Below are positions 26,226 through 34,611 of a stretch of DNA of 64,000 bases, piece by piece. The notes under the pieces were generated by a model. The model searched no databases. It saw only the letters and a list, made by a program, of their open reading frames with translations, and was not told where the DNA came from. Location: contig DUAG01000035.1 in assembly GCA_012960925.1 (NCBI GenBank), positions 57,238-121,237 of the forward strand, given 5' to 3'. This stretch comes from Candidatus Manganitrophaceae bacterium (GTDB lineage Bacteria > Nitrospirota > Nitrospiria > SBBL01 > JAADHI01). The translations under genes and the position numbers were made by a program. Positions within the stretch are counted from its first letter, which is position 1, and each line of letters begins with the position of its first letter.

Positions 26226-28757
26226 ATGAAATCCTTTATTGAGAAAACGGTTCGCCATCCCTATATCGTGATGTCGTTGATACTCGCCATCACGTTTTTC
26301 TTCCTTTTTCAGATTAAAAATATCCAGATGATGTTTGATCCAAACGCCATCCTTCCCCAGGACCACCCCTATGTTCAGCTCAATAACAAGATTGAGGCGT
26401 CCTTTGGCGGCAGCCGCATCGTGGTCATCGGAATTCATAACAAGAAGGGGGATATCTTCAATTCGTCGACCCTGTCGAAGATACGAGACATCACGGAGGC
26501 CGTCAAAAGAATTCCCGGCATCAAGGAAGAGAATGTTGTCAGCATCGCCGACCGAAAGGTCAAATATGTCGTCGGGACGAAAGATCAGATCGAGATTACC
26601 CAACTGATGCACGAGGGTGTTCCGGCCACCTCCGAGGGCCTGGCGAAACTTAAAGAGCGGGTCTATTCAAATCCGCTCTTCCTGAACAGCCTGGTTTCAA
26701 AAGATGGTAGCGCTGCGGCCGTCATCGTCGACTTTACGCAAAAAATTCCAGAAGATGAATATCCGGACGAAGAAACGGGTGTTGCGGCAGAAACCACCCG
26801 GGCATCCGCGGGAGGGGAAGCGCCGGCGGTGAAGGCGGAAGAGGGATGGGGGAACTGGCAAAGCGGCGATCCAGACTCACACTGCGGCGCCTGGATGAAA
26901 AACACACCGGGGGCCTGGCTTGCCGACTCCCTGATTCATTGTCAACTCCAGGATATCATCGCATTGCATGCGGATGACGAACATATGATCACGCTCGGCG
27001 GAATGCCGATTGTCCTGTCCTATTTTGAGGCCGATTCCTGGCGGATGCTGGTCTTTCTCTTTCCGCTCTCGGTTTTGATTATCGGCATCCTTCACTATAT
27101 CGCCTTCAAGACCTGGCAGGGAATGCTGGTCCCCCTCCTGACATCTTTACTGGCCGTGGCCTGGGCGATGGGGCTGATGGGGCTGACCGGTACGCCGCTC
27201 GATCCCTGGAACGCAATGACGCCCATCCTCATTATGGCCATTGCCGCCGGACATTCCGTACAGATCCTGAAAAGATACTATGAAGAGTACGAGCGTCTGG
27301 GTGATGTCAAACAGGCCGTCATTGATTCTATGACCTATATCGGCCCGTCCCTGTTTACGGCAGCCCTGACCACGACCGCGGCGTTTGCTTCCCTGATCAC
27401 CTTCAAGCTAAAAACATTTCAGGCATTTGGTCTCTTCACGGCCTTTGGCGTTCTCAGTGCCCTGGTCATAGAACTCACCTTCATCCCGGCCATTCGCTCT
27501 CTCCTCCGTCCTTCCCTCAAGGAAAAGAAACTCAGTACTGCACGATCAGACCCCGCTGCCCGTCGACCGGATCTGCTCGACCGTTTCCTGGCGAGTATCG
27601 CGACGCAGGTTGCCGGACCGGGACGGTGGAAGATCCTGATCGGAGCGGTTCTTTTCTTTGCCATCTCAATTGTCGGCACGCTTAAGGTCCAGGTGAGCAA
27701 CAGCAATCGTTCGCAATTTTTTGAATCGACACAGCTTCGGAAGGATGAACGCGCGATCAACGAAAAGTTTGCAGGCACCTCTACCTTCTATGTTCTTCTG
27801 GAGGCAGAGAAAGAAGGGGCGCTCAAAACCCCGGAGGTGGCCATGGCCATTGATCGGCTCCAGCGCCAGATGGAGGAGATGGAAGAGGTTGGCAAGACAG
27901 AATCCTATGTCGATTATGTTAAACAGATGAATGAGACCATGAACCTAGGTGACCCGGCCTATCATCGTGTTCCGGATTCCCAGGGGGAGATCGCCCAGCT
28001 TCTCTTCCTCTATTCCGTTTCCGGGAATCCGGCTGATTTTTCGCGTCTGATGCGGCCGCAGCAGGACGAAGCGGTGATCTGGGTCTTTTTGAAAAGTGAC
28101 GATACCCGCTTGGCGGAAAAAATGATCGGCATGATAGACCGCTTTCAAGAGACCGATTTTAAAGGGCTTGATGTGAAAATGGGTGTTGCCGGAAGCTCTC
28201 CGGTCGTCGTCGCGCTCAACCAGGAAATCATCCGTGGAAAGGCGAAAAATATCATCCAGATCGCAGTGATCACCTTCCTGATTATCGCCTTCGTCCGGCG
28301 TTCCTTCCTGGGCGGGATTTTTGTCTTGATCCCCCTTTCGCTCTCCGTTCTGATTAATTTTGCCGTCATGGGCTTCGCCGGAGTGGCGCTTGGCATCGGG
28401 ACGGCAGCCATCACCGCCATGGCGGTCGGCATTGGGGCGGATTACGAGATTTATCTGATCTTCAGATTTCGGGAAGAGTATTTAAAACGGGGGAATATAG
28501 AAGAAGCGGTCCGCATCACCCTCCAAACCTCTGGAAAGGCGATTATCTTTGTCGCGCTGGCGGTTTCATCCGGGTATGCTTTACTCGCCTTCAGTGGGTT
28601 TTATCTCCACATGGAAGGGATACTTGTTCCCCTGGCAATGTTGACAAGCTGTCTGGGTGCCCTGATCATCCTTCCAGCGCTGGTCGTTGTCTTCAAACCG
28701 AACTTTGTTTTTGGAAAAAAAACTTTTGAAGCAAAGCCTGAGAATGCCATCGCCTGA
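26226..28757 (+). CDS. RND superfamily (MMPL-type) transporter
   Basis: 843 residues with the duplicated RND plan: TM1 (HPYIVMSLILAITFFFLFQI), a periplasmic domain with a low-complexity insertion around 170-225 (DEYPDEETGVAAETTRAS), a block of membrane segments (LVFLFPLSVLIIGILHYIAF, LLTSLLAVAWAMGLMGLTG, PILIMAIAAGHSVQILKRYYEEY), then the second half (ILIGAVLFFAISIVGTLKV and the last five segments with AVGIGADYEIYLIFRFREEY). It is the COG1033 type that pairs with LolA-like proteins, probably proton-driven export of lipids or other hydrophobic compounds from the inner membrane. The last codons overlap the start of the outer membrane protein gene. Confidence 0.88.
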   Translation: MKSFIEKTVRHPYIVMSLILAITFFFLFQIKNIQMMFDPNAILPQDHPYVQLNNKIEASFGGSRIVVIGIHNKKGDIFNSSTLSKIRDITEAVKRIPGIKEENVVSIADRKVKYVVGTKDQIEITQLMHEGVPATSEGLAKLKERVYSNPLFLNSLVSKDGSAAAVIVDFTQKIPEDEYPDEETGVAAETTRASAGGEAPAVKAEEGWGNWQSGDPDSHCGAWMKNTPGAWLADSLIHCQLQDIIALHADDEHMITLGGMPIVLSYFEADSWRMLVFLFPLSVLIIGILHYIAFKTWQGMLVPLLTSLLAVAWAMGLMGLTGTPLDPWNAMTPILIMAIAAGHSVQILKRYYEEYERLGDVKQAVIDSMTYIGPSLFTAALTTTAAFASLITFKLKTFQAFGLFTAFGVLSALVIELTFIPAIRSLLRPSLKEKKLSTARSDPAARRPDLLDRFLASIATQVAGPGRWKILIGAVLFFAISIVGTLKVQVSNSNRSQFFESTQLRKDERAINEKFAGTSTFYVLLEAEKEGALKTPEVAMAIDRLQRQMEEMEEVGKTESYVDYVKQMNETMNLGDPAYHRVPDSQGEIAQLLFLYSVSGNPADFSRLMRPQQDEAVIWVFLKSDDTRLAEKMIGMIDRFQETDFKGLDVKMGVAGSSPVVVALNQEIIRGKAKNIIQIAVITFLIIAFVRRSFLGGIFVLIPLSLSVLINFAVMGFAGVALGIGTAAITAMAVGIGADYEIYLIFRFREEYLKRGNIEEAVRITLQTSGKAIIFVALAVSSGYALLAFSGFYLHMEGILVPLAMLTSCLGALIILPALVVVFKPNFVFGKKTFEAKPENAIA

Positions 28758-29778
28758 TCGGAGTTTGAGCCGCGTGAGACGAAGCAAAACTTTTTATAAA
28801 CACCCCCTGCTGATGACGGGGGCACTTCTCCTTTTCTTTTCAGTGGTCGGATTTTCCGGGCTTGGCTTTGCGGCGGAAGGGTCGACCTTGAGCGTTTCCT
28901 ATACGATCGGAACCTACCAACCTTCGCTGGATGGCCTAAATAAGGTCCTGGGGGACCCGGGCAGGGGAATCCTTCAGGACCCGAATTATCTTCTGCCGAG
29001 AAGCCGACTTCTACCGGCAGAAGCGCGGAATATTGTGACGCCGGAGATTGCGGGAAACATCAACTACGGCCTCGAGGTGGAGTGGAAGGCAAAGGCCCGG
29101 ATTTCACTGGTCGGAACCTTGTCCCTTTGGACTGGAGAGTCACAGGCAAGTGATACGGTCAGTCTCTTTCTGCGCCAGGATTTCCCGCCTCGAAAATTTT
29201 CTAGAACGGCGCGTTATGATCTCTCAATCACTCAGATTTGGCTGGGATGGAAATACGATCTCTTTCACGACCCTGAACAAGGCCGTTTCTTTATCAATAT
29301 CGGACTCATCGGAATCTCAATCGCCAATCTGACCATGGACGCCATTGTTCGTGTCGACGCGAATGATATCGACCCGGATCTGGTCTTTACCTCAATAAGT
29401 TCGACGGAGGCGAGAGGGGTTGCGTTTACCTCCAGGTTAGGGGTGGGCGGAGAATATTTTGTTACCGAATGGTTTTCTTTCGGCGTGAATGCGAACTATG
29501 TGATCGGAAGCAGCTCGCGCATCAAGGTAAGACGGCATTTTCGTTCCGGCTTCTCAGATGTCCCGCCGCCGCCTTCTGAGACCACAGATCTGGGCAATGT
29601 TCCGCCGGTGCCGGAAAATGGCGATCTGATCACAGAGGCAAATATCCGTTCTCAGAATATTTCTGATTTTTGCGATCCGGGAGACGACATCGGAGGTTGC
29701 GGCCGCGGGTCCGGGCGGCCTCTCGAACTCGACCTCAACGGATTCCAGGTCAACGCGGCATTCCGCTTTTATTTCTAA
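28744..29778 (+). CDS. Predicted outer membrane beta-barrel protein of unknown function
   Basis: 344 residues from the ATG at 28744, with an N-terminal signal segment (LMTGALLLFFSVVGFSGLGFAA, about 23-44) and alternating hydrophobic/polar strands typical of a barrel (GLEVEWKAKARISLVGTLSLW, QIWLGWKYDLF, GVGGEYFVTEWFSFGVNANYVIG), ending in aromatic VNAAFRFYF, a classic C-terminal strand for BAM recognition. A GTG at 28771 is an alternative start. It overlaps the MMPL gene by 14 bases, so it likely supplies the outer membrane part of the LolA/MMPL system. Confidence 0.72.
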   Translation: MPSPDRSLSRVRRSKTFYKHPLLMTGALLLFFSVVGFSGLGFAAEGSTLSVSYTIGTYQPSLDGLNKVLGDPGRGILQDPNYLLPRSRLLPAEARNIVTPEIAGNINYGLEVEWKAKARISLVGTLSLWTGESQASDTVSLFLRQDFPPRKFSRTARYDLSITQIWLGWKYDLFHDPEQGRFFINIGLIGISIANLTMDAIVRVDANDIDPDLVFTSISSTEARGVAFTSRLGVGGEYFVTEWFSFGVNANYVIGSSSRIKVRRHFRSGFSDVPPPPSETTDLGNVPPVPENGDLITEANIRSQNISDFCDPGDDIGGCGRGSGRPLELDLNGFQVNAAFRFYF

Positions 29779-29806
29779 ATTTAGTGACCCTTTTTTCTGT
29801 TGTCTT

Positions 29807-29962
29807 GTAACGATTCAGCATGCCACGATTTTGGCTTCGCGAGACCTATCCTTCAGGGAAGGCACAAGGAACGCAGAGCCACAGCGCATGTGTATACGCG
29901 AGGATTCGAGTATCACATGAAACGCCGCCTTGGAGAAAAAGGGGGATGTGCTGAATTGTTGC
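29807..29962 (+). repeat. Family B inverted-repeat element, copy B3
   Basis: About 156 bp, same orientation as B1. Left end gtaacgattcagcatgcc and right end ggatgtgctgaattgttgc are degenerate inverted repeats. The core ggaaggcacaaggaacgcag and gcgaggattcgag identify it. It ends 13 bases before the -35 box of moaA, so the gap 29779-30066 is explained by this repeat plus the moaA promoter and leader. Confidence 0.75.
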
Positions 29963-29974
29963 GGTACTTTTTTC

Positions 29975-30003
29975 TTGACACGTTTGTTTAATCCTTATAG
30001 AAT
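29975..30003 (+). promoter_or_regulatory. Sigma70 promoter of moaA
   Basis: TTGACA (29975-29980), 17-base spacer, TAGAAT (29998-30003). The leader of about 55 bases contains a 9-codon ORF (30024-30053) with its own AAAGGA, then the AGGAGG of moaA. No molybdenum-cofactor riboswitch was recognised. Confidence 0.75.
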
Positions 30004-30066
30004 CAATGAAAATTAAAGGAATTATGAGTCCGATCCTGCCAATAACTAGATGATCCAGGAGGTCTG

Positions 30067-31062
30067 ATGCAGCCCTTGGTCGATGCTTACCAGCGCGAAA
30101 TCACATACATGCGTGTTTCTATCACTGATCGGTGTAATCTCAGGTGTGTCTATTGCATGCCGGAAGAGGGGCTTGACTGGACTCCGACCGATGAACTTCT
30201 TACCTATGACGAGTTGCTCCGGATCATTACCGTTGCCGCACGAAGAGGCTTGCGAAAGATTAGGGTTACGGGGGGCGAACCGCTGGTCCGGAAGGGCGTT
30301 GTTGAATTTATAGATCGCCTCAACCGTGTGCCGGGCATCGAAGAAATCGCCCTGACGACTAATGCCGTCTTCCTGAAGGATATGGCCGCAGACCTCTTCA
30401 AGGCCGGTTTGCGGGGCATCAACATCAGCATCGACTCTCTCAATCCGGATACCTTCGCGAAGATCGTTCGGCGTGACATCTTCGACAAGGTATGGGAAGG
30501 GATTGAAGAGGCCGAGCGTGTTGGTTTTACCCCGCTAAAGCTTAATGTCGTCCTTCAGCAGGGGGTCAATGACCACGAAGCCATCGATTTTGTAAACATC
30601 ACCCGTACGAAACCCTACCATGTCCGCTTCATCGAATATATGCCTTGTGCCAACTGGGATACCTGGGTCAAGGCTTACAAGCCTTTTCAGGCCGTCGTCG
30701 ATGAAATTGAGACCCTGACTGGAAAGATGATCCCGATCAACGGTGCGAATGAAGGCAACACCGGCCCCGCTGAAAACTTCCGCATTCCTGGCGCACCGGG
30801 AATTGTCGGTTTTATCCATGCGGTCAGCCACGACTTTTGCGATACCTGCAACCGCGTCCGCCTGACAGCCAACGGCCAAATTCGCCCCTGTCTTTTTTCT
30901 GAAATCGCGGTCGATTTCAGAAATGCGCTCAGAAATGGCTGCAGTGATGAAGAGATTGAAGGGCTGCTCGCTCAGGTTCTTTATGTAAAACCGGAGTATC
31001 ACGAACTGGATATGATCCCCGAGGAGAAAAAACTCACCACAATGGTGAACCTTGGCGGGTGA
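30067..31062 (+). CDS. moaA: GTP 3',8-cyclase (molybdenum cofactor biosynthesis)
   Basis: Radical SAM enzyme that starts molybdopterin synthesis from GTP. 331 residues, normal length. N-terminal [4Fe-4S] motif CNLRCVYC (about 20-27), VTGGEPLVRKG, and the C-terminal cluster motif CDTCNRVRLTANGQIRPC. The chain ends in Gly-Gly, conserved in MoaA and needed for activity. AGGAGG lies four bases before the ATG. With moaC at 22887 it would supply cofactor to the molybdoenzyme at 21747. Confidence 0.98.
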   Translation: MQPLVDAYQREITYMRVSITDRCNLRCVYCMPEEGLDWTPTDELLTYDELLRIITVAARRGLRKIRVTGGEPLVRKGVVEFIDRLNRVPGIEEIALTTNAVFLKDMAADLFKAGLRGINISIDSLNPDTFAKIVRRDIFDKVWEGIEEAERVGFTPLKLNVVLQQGVNDHEAIDFVNITRTKPYHVRFIEYMPCANWDTWVKAYKPFQAVVDEIETLTGKMIPINGANEGNTGPAENFRIPGAPGIVGFIHAVSHDFCDTCNRVRLTANGQIRPCLFSEIAVDFRNALRNGCSDEEIEGLLAQVLYVKPEYHELDMIPEEKKLTTMVNLGG

Positions 31063-31145
31063 ATTATGTATTGAATGCTATACTGTCTTACAGAGTAACG
31101 TCATTGAGGTTTTGAGAACTAAAATAAATAGCTAGGGGGGGTGAC

Positions 31146-32249
31146 GTGTACAAAATCAAATCTAAAGCATGGCATGTGTCGTCGGGCATCGCTGTAGCGG
31201 TTTTATCTCTCGGCATCATTGCGTTTTCGGTGGGAGATGCCTACGCGCAAACAAGTGACTTCTTCTCAAGTACGCAATCAACGGATAAAAGGGCGGGACT
31301 GGGAAGTGCGGTTGTTGCGCCTGGAAGTGTCGCGGCAACCAACCCCGGGTTTAATCCTTGTAGTGGGGGAGGACTTCTCCCGGCAACGCGCGATGCGGGG
31401 GGGGCATGTTTAAATGCTGATGGGACCTCTCTACTGAGTTTAACCAACTTAACGGCAACTTTTCAACAGGCCGGACCGGGTGCCATTACGGATAATATGT
31501 TTGGGATCGTATCGGGAGCCGATGCGAGTCTTACACCGATCACGACAGGTAAATGTGGAAAGCTGACCAATGCTGCTCTCGGAGGACTGAACTGCGGCTC
31601 TCTCCGCATTACGCCCGACGCACAGGGGCAGGTCATTCCATCATTTCCGGCAGCAAACACCCTGACTTCAATTCAGAGTGGGAACTTCGATCTGGCGTTT
31701 GATTCAAATCCGCTCCTTGCCGGGCATATGGGTATGAATTTGACCAACCGATTTGTCTGGATTCCGAATGCCACGGGTAGCACCGCTGCTGTGGGAACCC
31801 AAATAGCATGTGCTGCATTGGCGGGAGGAAGTGGCACAACGCCGAATATCTGTTCTGACCAGAGAATGCGGCAGGTTACCCAGATTGGGGCAGGTGTGGT
31901 TGGAACTGAAGTGGCTCCAGGCCCTGCCGATCAGGTTGTTGATATTACAACAGTATTTCAAACGCTTTCCACGACCGACACCTCGATTGCGGGCCTTCCG
32001 CCGGCAGCGTTTAATGTGGTCATGACCTCAACGATAACGGACCCGGATATGACGGGCGGCGGTGCGGGCTTCAGCCAAACCATCGGCTTCACCTTCATTC
32101 ATAATGAACTGGTTCCCGATGGTTTAGGTGCTGCGACGCAGGTCTTTGCCTGCCCTGGAACCGTAGTAGGAAATATCTGTACGCAATATCCAGATGGGCA
32201 GAGTATGACATCAGGTTCTTTAGCCGGGGCTGAGTTGCCTCCACAATAA
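31146..32249 (+). CDS. Secreted protein of an unrecognised tandem family, paralogue 1
   Basis: 367 residues from a GTG with GGGGGG five bases upstream. Signal peptide GIAVAVLSLGIIAFSVGDAYAQ. The mature part is rich in Gly, Thr, Ala and Ser and poor in charged residues. It shares with the next two genes the blocks GFNPC (about 69), GPGAITDNMFGIVSG (about 109), LNCGSLRI with TPDAQGQVIP, and an LTNRFVW segment. It shares the C-terminal block (TQVFACP...NICTQYPDGQSMTSGSLAGAELP) with paralogue 3. At least five Cys suggest disulfides. No catalytic motif, anchor or sorting tail is recognised. It is probably exported and beta-rich. Confidence 0.72.
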   Translation: MYKIKSKAWHVSSGIAVAVLSLGIIAFSVGDAYAQTSDFFSSTQSTDKRAGLGSAVVAPGSVAATNPGFNPCSGGGLLPATRDAGGACLNADGTSLLSLTNLTATFQQAGPGAITDNMFGIVSGADASLTPITTGKCGKLTNAALGGLNCGSLRITPDAQGQVIPSFPAANTLTSIQSGNFDLAFDSNPLLAGHMGMNLTNRFVWIPNATGSTAAVGTQIACAALAGGSGTTPNICSDQRMRQVTQIGAGVVGTEVAPGPADQVVDITTVFQTLSTTDTSIAGLPPAAFNVVMTSTITDPDMTGGGAGFSQTIGFTFIHNELVPDGLGAATQVFACPGTVVGNICTQYPDGQSMTSGSLAGAELPPQ

Positions 32250-32268
32250 TGTGGGAGGAAAGGGGAAC

Positions 32269-33312
32269 ATGAAGAGACAAGTAGGTCGGCCTTTCATGGA
32301 ACTATTCTGGCGAATGGCAATCGCTGTCGCTCTGTTGATTGTCTCGAGTCCTTTACTTCATGCCCAGGCCCCGGGACAGGACTTCTTTACCAATGTCATT
32401 CAGACGGAGCTGCGCACGGTGGGCCCGGGGGATGATCTGCCGGGATTTAACCCCTGTGGAACCGGCGGTGCCGTGGCTGGTGATGGTCTGAGTTGTGTGG
32501 ATGCGGGTGCAGCGGGTTCAGCCCTGAATGACGGTTTGTTGAGCGGCACGAATGTACTTGGGATTAAAGATGCATTGGGTAATGATACTCCAGGCCTTTT
32601 TGTCAAATTAGGACCGGGTGCGGTGACAGACAATATGTTTGGCAAGGTGCTGAAGCCACTTGACCCAACGAAGTGCGGAGCAAACGGAAGTATAGGGACC
32701 AGTACCCTTGATGGCCTTGGTGAACTCAATTGTGGAAATGTCCGCTTTGAGCCTGGAACACAGGGTCAGATTATCCCAACCAGAGGGGCCATCCTCACCA
32801 GCCTGATGTCTTCAACGATCACGGTGGATGTTTCTCTTCCTGGGGCTGGGGTCCCCATAGATGCAGGGCATACTTCTAAAATGGAAAATACCTTTATCTG
32901 GGATCCCTTGGGTGGGCAGGCATGTGGCCCTGTGGGGCAAGTCAGTATATGCAGCGTTCAAACCTTGGACGATGTGACGACCTTGGACTCAAATGGCAGA
33001 GAGTCCTCGGTTAGTTTAGTGACTTCCTGGGTTGCGGGTCAGGATGTATCCGTCCTTTCCGGAACGGTACAAAATACATTTTCCGTCTTACCGGCAGTAA
33101 CGTGGTCTTCCGAAATCAAGCAGGCCGAAATGGGAGGAACCGGGGGTGAATTTGTCCTTACAACCTCTGGAAGTTTTAATTACTTTCTCGGTACAGCAAC
33201 ACTTACCATCCCGCCAAATCAGGGATTTCAAGCAACGCAACATCCCACGGGAGGTAGTTTTGCGGAAGCTGGTAAGCTCGGTACAAGCACGACCTTTACT
33301 GTTATCCCGTAG
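32269..33312 (+). CDS. Secreted protein of an unrecognised tandem family, paralogue 2
   Basis: 347 residues from the ATG at 32269, with GGAGG upstream; the in-frame GTG at 32251 is rejected. Signal peptide RMAIAVALLIVSSPLLHAQ. Conserved blocks: PGFNPCGTGG, LGPGAVTDNMFGKV, LNCGNVRFEPGTQGQIIP and NTFIWD. The second half has diverged: the cysteine-containing C-terminal block of paralogues 1 and 3 is missing, replaced by a Thr/Gly-rich tail. It begins 20 bases after paralogue 1, so the three are probably co-transcribed. Function unknown. Confidence 0.7.
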   Translation: MKRQVGRPFMELFWRMAIAVALLIVSSPLLHAQAPGQDFFTNVIQTELRTVGPGDDLPGFNPCGTGGAVAGDGLSCVDAGAAGSALNDGLLSGTNVLGIKDALGNDTPGLFVKLGPGAVTDNMFGKVLKPLDPTKCGANGSIGTSTLDGLGELNCGNVRFEPGTQGQIIPTRGAILTSLMSSTITVDVSLPGAGVPIDAGHTSKMENTFIWDPLGGQACGPVGQVSICSVQTLDDVTTLDSNGRESSVSLVTSWVAGQDVSVLSGTVQNTFSVLPAVTWSSEIKQAEMGGTGGEFVLTTSGSFNYFLGTATLTIPPNQGFQATQHPTGGSFAEAGKLGTSTTFTVIP

Positions 33313-33346
33313 TCTAAATCTTAGCTGGAAACGAGAGGATGAGAGG

Positions 33347-34441
33347 ATGAAAAACCTTCATCATGTAATAGCGGTTCTGTTCGTCCTGGGGGCATTTTCT
33401 TTGCCCGGGCTCAGCCACGCTGTCGACGCGAATTTTAACTCTCAGCTTACCAATATACGAACAGCCGTTCCTACGACGACTGGAGTTGAGAATCCGACGC
33501 TTGGTTTTGACCCCTGCAAGGACGGAAATAATGTGGCTGGAATATGCGACCTTACCTCAGGAGCCTTGTTGTCAACGGACAATGTCGGTATTTCAGGAGG
33601 CCCTCCTGGCATCTTTTCGCTATTGGGTCCCGGCGCGATTACAGATAATATGTTCGGTATTGTTTCGGGCAATGCCTTGGGCAGCGATGGGACATCGGGC
33701 GGTACAGGAAATGCGGCAGACATTACTACCACAAGATGTGCACCTGGAACCGGAACATCCGGTTTTTTTGCGCCATTAACGGGTACAGTCGCAGTGCTGG
33801 ATGGGCTGAATTGCGGAAGCATACGAATCAATGCGACGCAGCAGGGTCAGATTTTCCCCTCGGGCACCAACAGTCTGGGAGTGGCGGGAAATGGCAGCAT
33901 CGGCAAGGTGAACAGTAATATGTCTTTTATCGCCGATAGTTGTGCGGTGGTCTGCCCAGGGGATGGGCATCTGGGTCTTGATTTGACCAATAACTTTACC
34001 TTCATGATAAATTCATCGGCCGGGGTGATTCTTCCGACCGAGGCAACGACAACCTCATTTCAAAAAGTTCGACAAGTGACGGGTGTCAACCCAGCCGCCG
34101 GGATTGGAACCCTAACGGGGCCAGGTGGGGGAGATCAGGTCTTTGAACTGACGACCAGCTTTACAGTACGCTCTCCTGATACAGGAGACGGAGATCCACT
34201 GGATCCGCTAGTCGTGACATGGTCTCAGTTGATAAGTGATCCTGACCAGTCAGGGACCTCGGGTGCTAAATTTGAACAATCCCTTTCCGGAACCTTTACC
34301 CGGGATGAGAAATTCAGCGGCCTTTCCCAGGTGTTTGATTGTCCTACTGGTTCGACAACGACGACGATCAATATTTGCACCCAGTATCCAAATGGTTTGA
34401 GCCAGACCACGGGTGACATTGCCGGTGCAACGCTTCCCTAA
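33347..34441 (+). CDS. Secreted protein of an unrecognised tandem family, paralogue 3
   Basis: 364 residues from the ATG at 33347. Signal peptide VIAVLFVLGAFSLPGLSHA. Conserved blocks: LGFDPCKDGN, LGPGAITDNMFGIVSGN, LNCGSIRINATQQGQIFP, LTNNFTFM, and the C-terminal TQYPNGLSQTTGDIAGATLP. It is more similar to paralogue 1 than to 2 at the C-terminus. Directly upstream, a four-codon ORF (33339-33350, ATG-AGA-GGA-TGA) overlaps the start. The long upstream extension of the reading frame runs through the end of paralogue 2 and is not coding. Confidence 0.7.
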   Translation: MKNLHHVIAVLFVLGAFSLPGLSHAVDANFNSQLTNIRTAVPTTTGVENPTLGFDPCKDGNNVAGICDLTSGALLSTDNVGISGGPPGIFSLLGPGAITDNMFGIVSGNALGSDGTSGGTGNAADITTTRCAPGTGTSGFFAPLTGTVAVLDGLNCGSIRINATQQGQIFPSGTNSLGVAGNGSIGKVNSNMSFIADSCAVVCPGDGHLGLDLTNNFTFMINSSAGVILPTEATTTSFQKVRQVTGVNPAAGIGTLTGPGGGDQVFELTTSFTVRSPDTGDGDPLDPLVVTWSQLISDPDQSGTSGAKFEQSLSGTFTRDEKFSGLSQVFDCPTGSTTTTINICTQYPNGLSQTTGDIAGATLP

Positions 34442-34575
34442 GATGCTATCAATGCTCCTCACTTTTCATTTCTTATGAGGTTATGCTTCGTTTCTTTCAT
34501 TCTTAGACCCCAGACTTCCATTCCCTTTCATCTGGGAGATAATGGAGCATAAAATGCAGTTCAAGCCTCTTTTTA

Positions 34576-34604
34576 TTGACTTTTTAGTCCGGTTGGGATA
34601 GTAA
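34576..34604 (+). promoter_or_regulatory. Putative promoter of the large lipoprotein gene, possibly leaderless
   Basis: TTGACT (34576-34581), 17-base spacer, TAGTAA (34599-34604; weak -10, with GATAGT two bases upstream as an alternative). Seven bases then lead to the ATG at 34612, with no Shine-Dalgarno sequence. The rest of the gap 34442-34575 shows only short imperfect hairpins (cctca..tgagg, cccaga..tctggg). Confidence 0.4.
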
Positions 34605-34611
34605 AGACGGT

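Noticed and set aside
29807..29991. A 63-codon ORF reading through family B copy B3
   Set aside because: It lies within repeat sequence, has no ribosome-binding site and is not kept in other copies.
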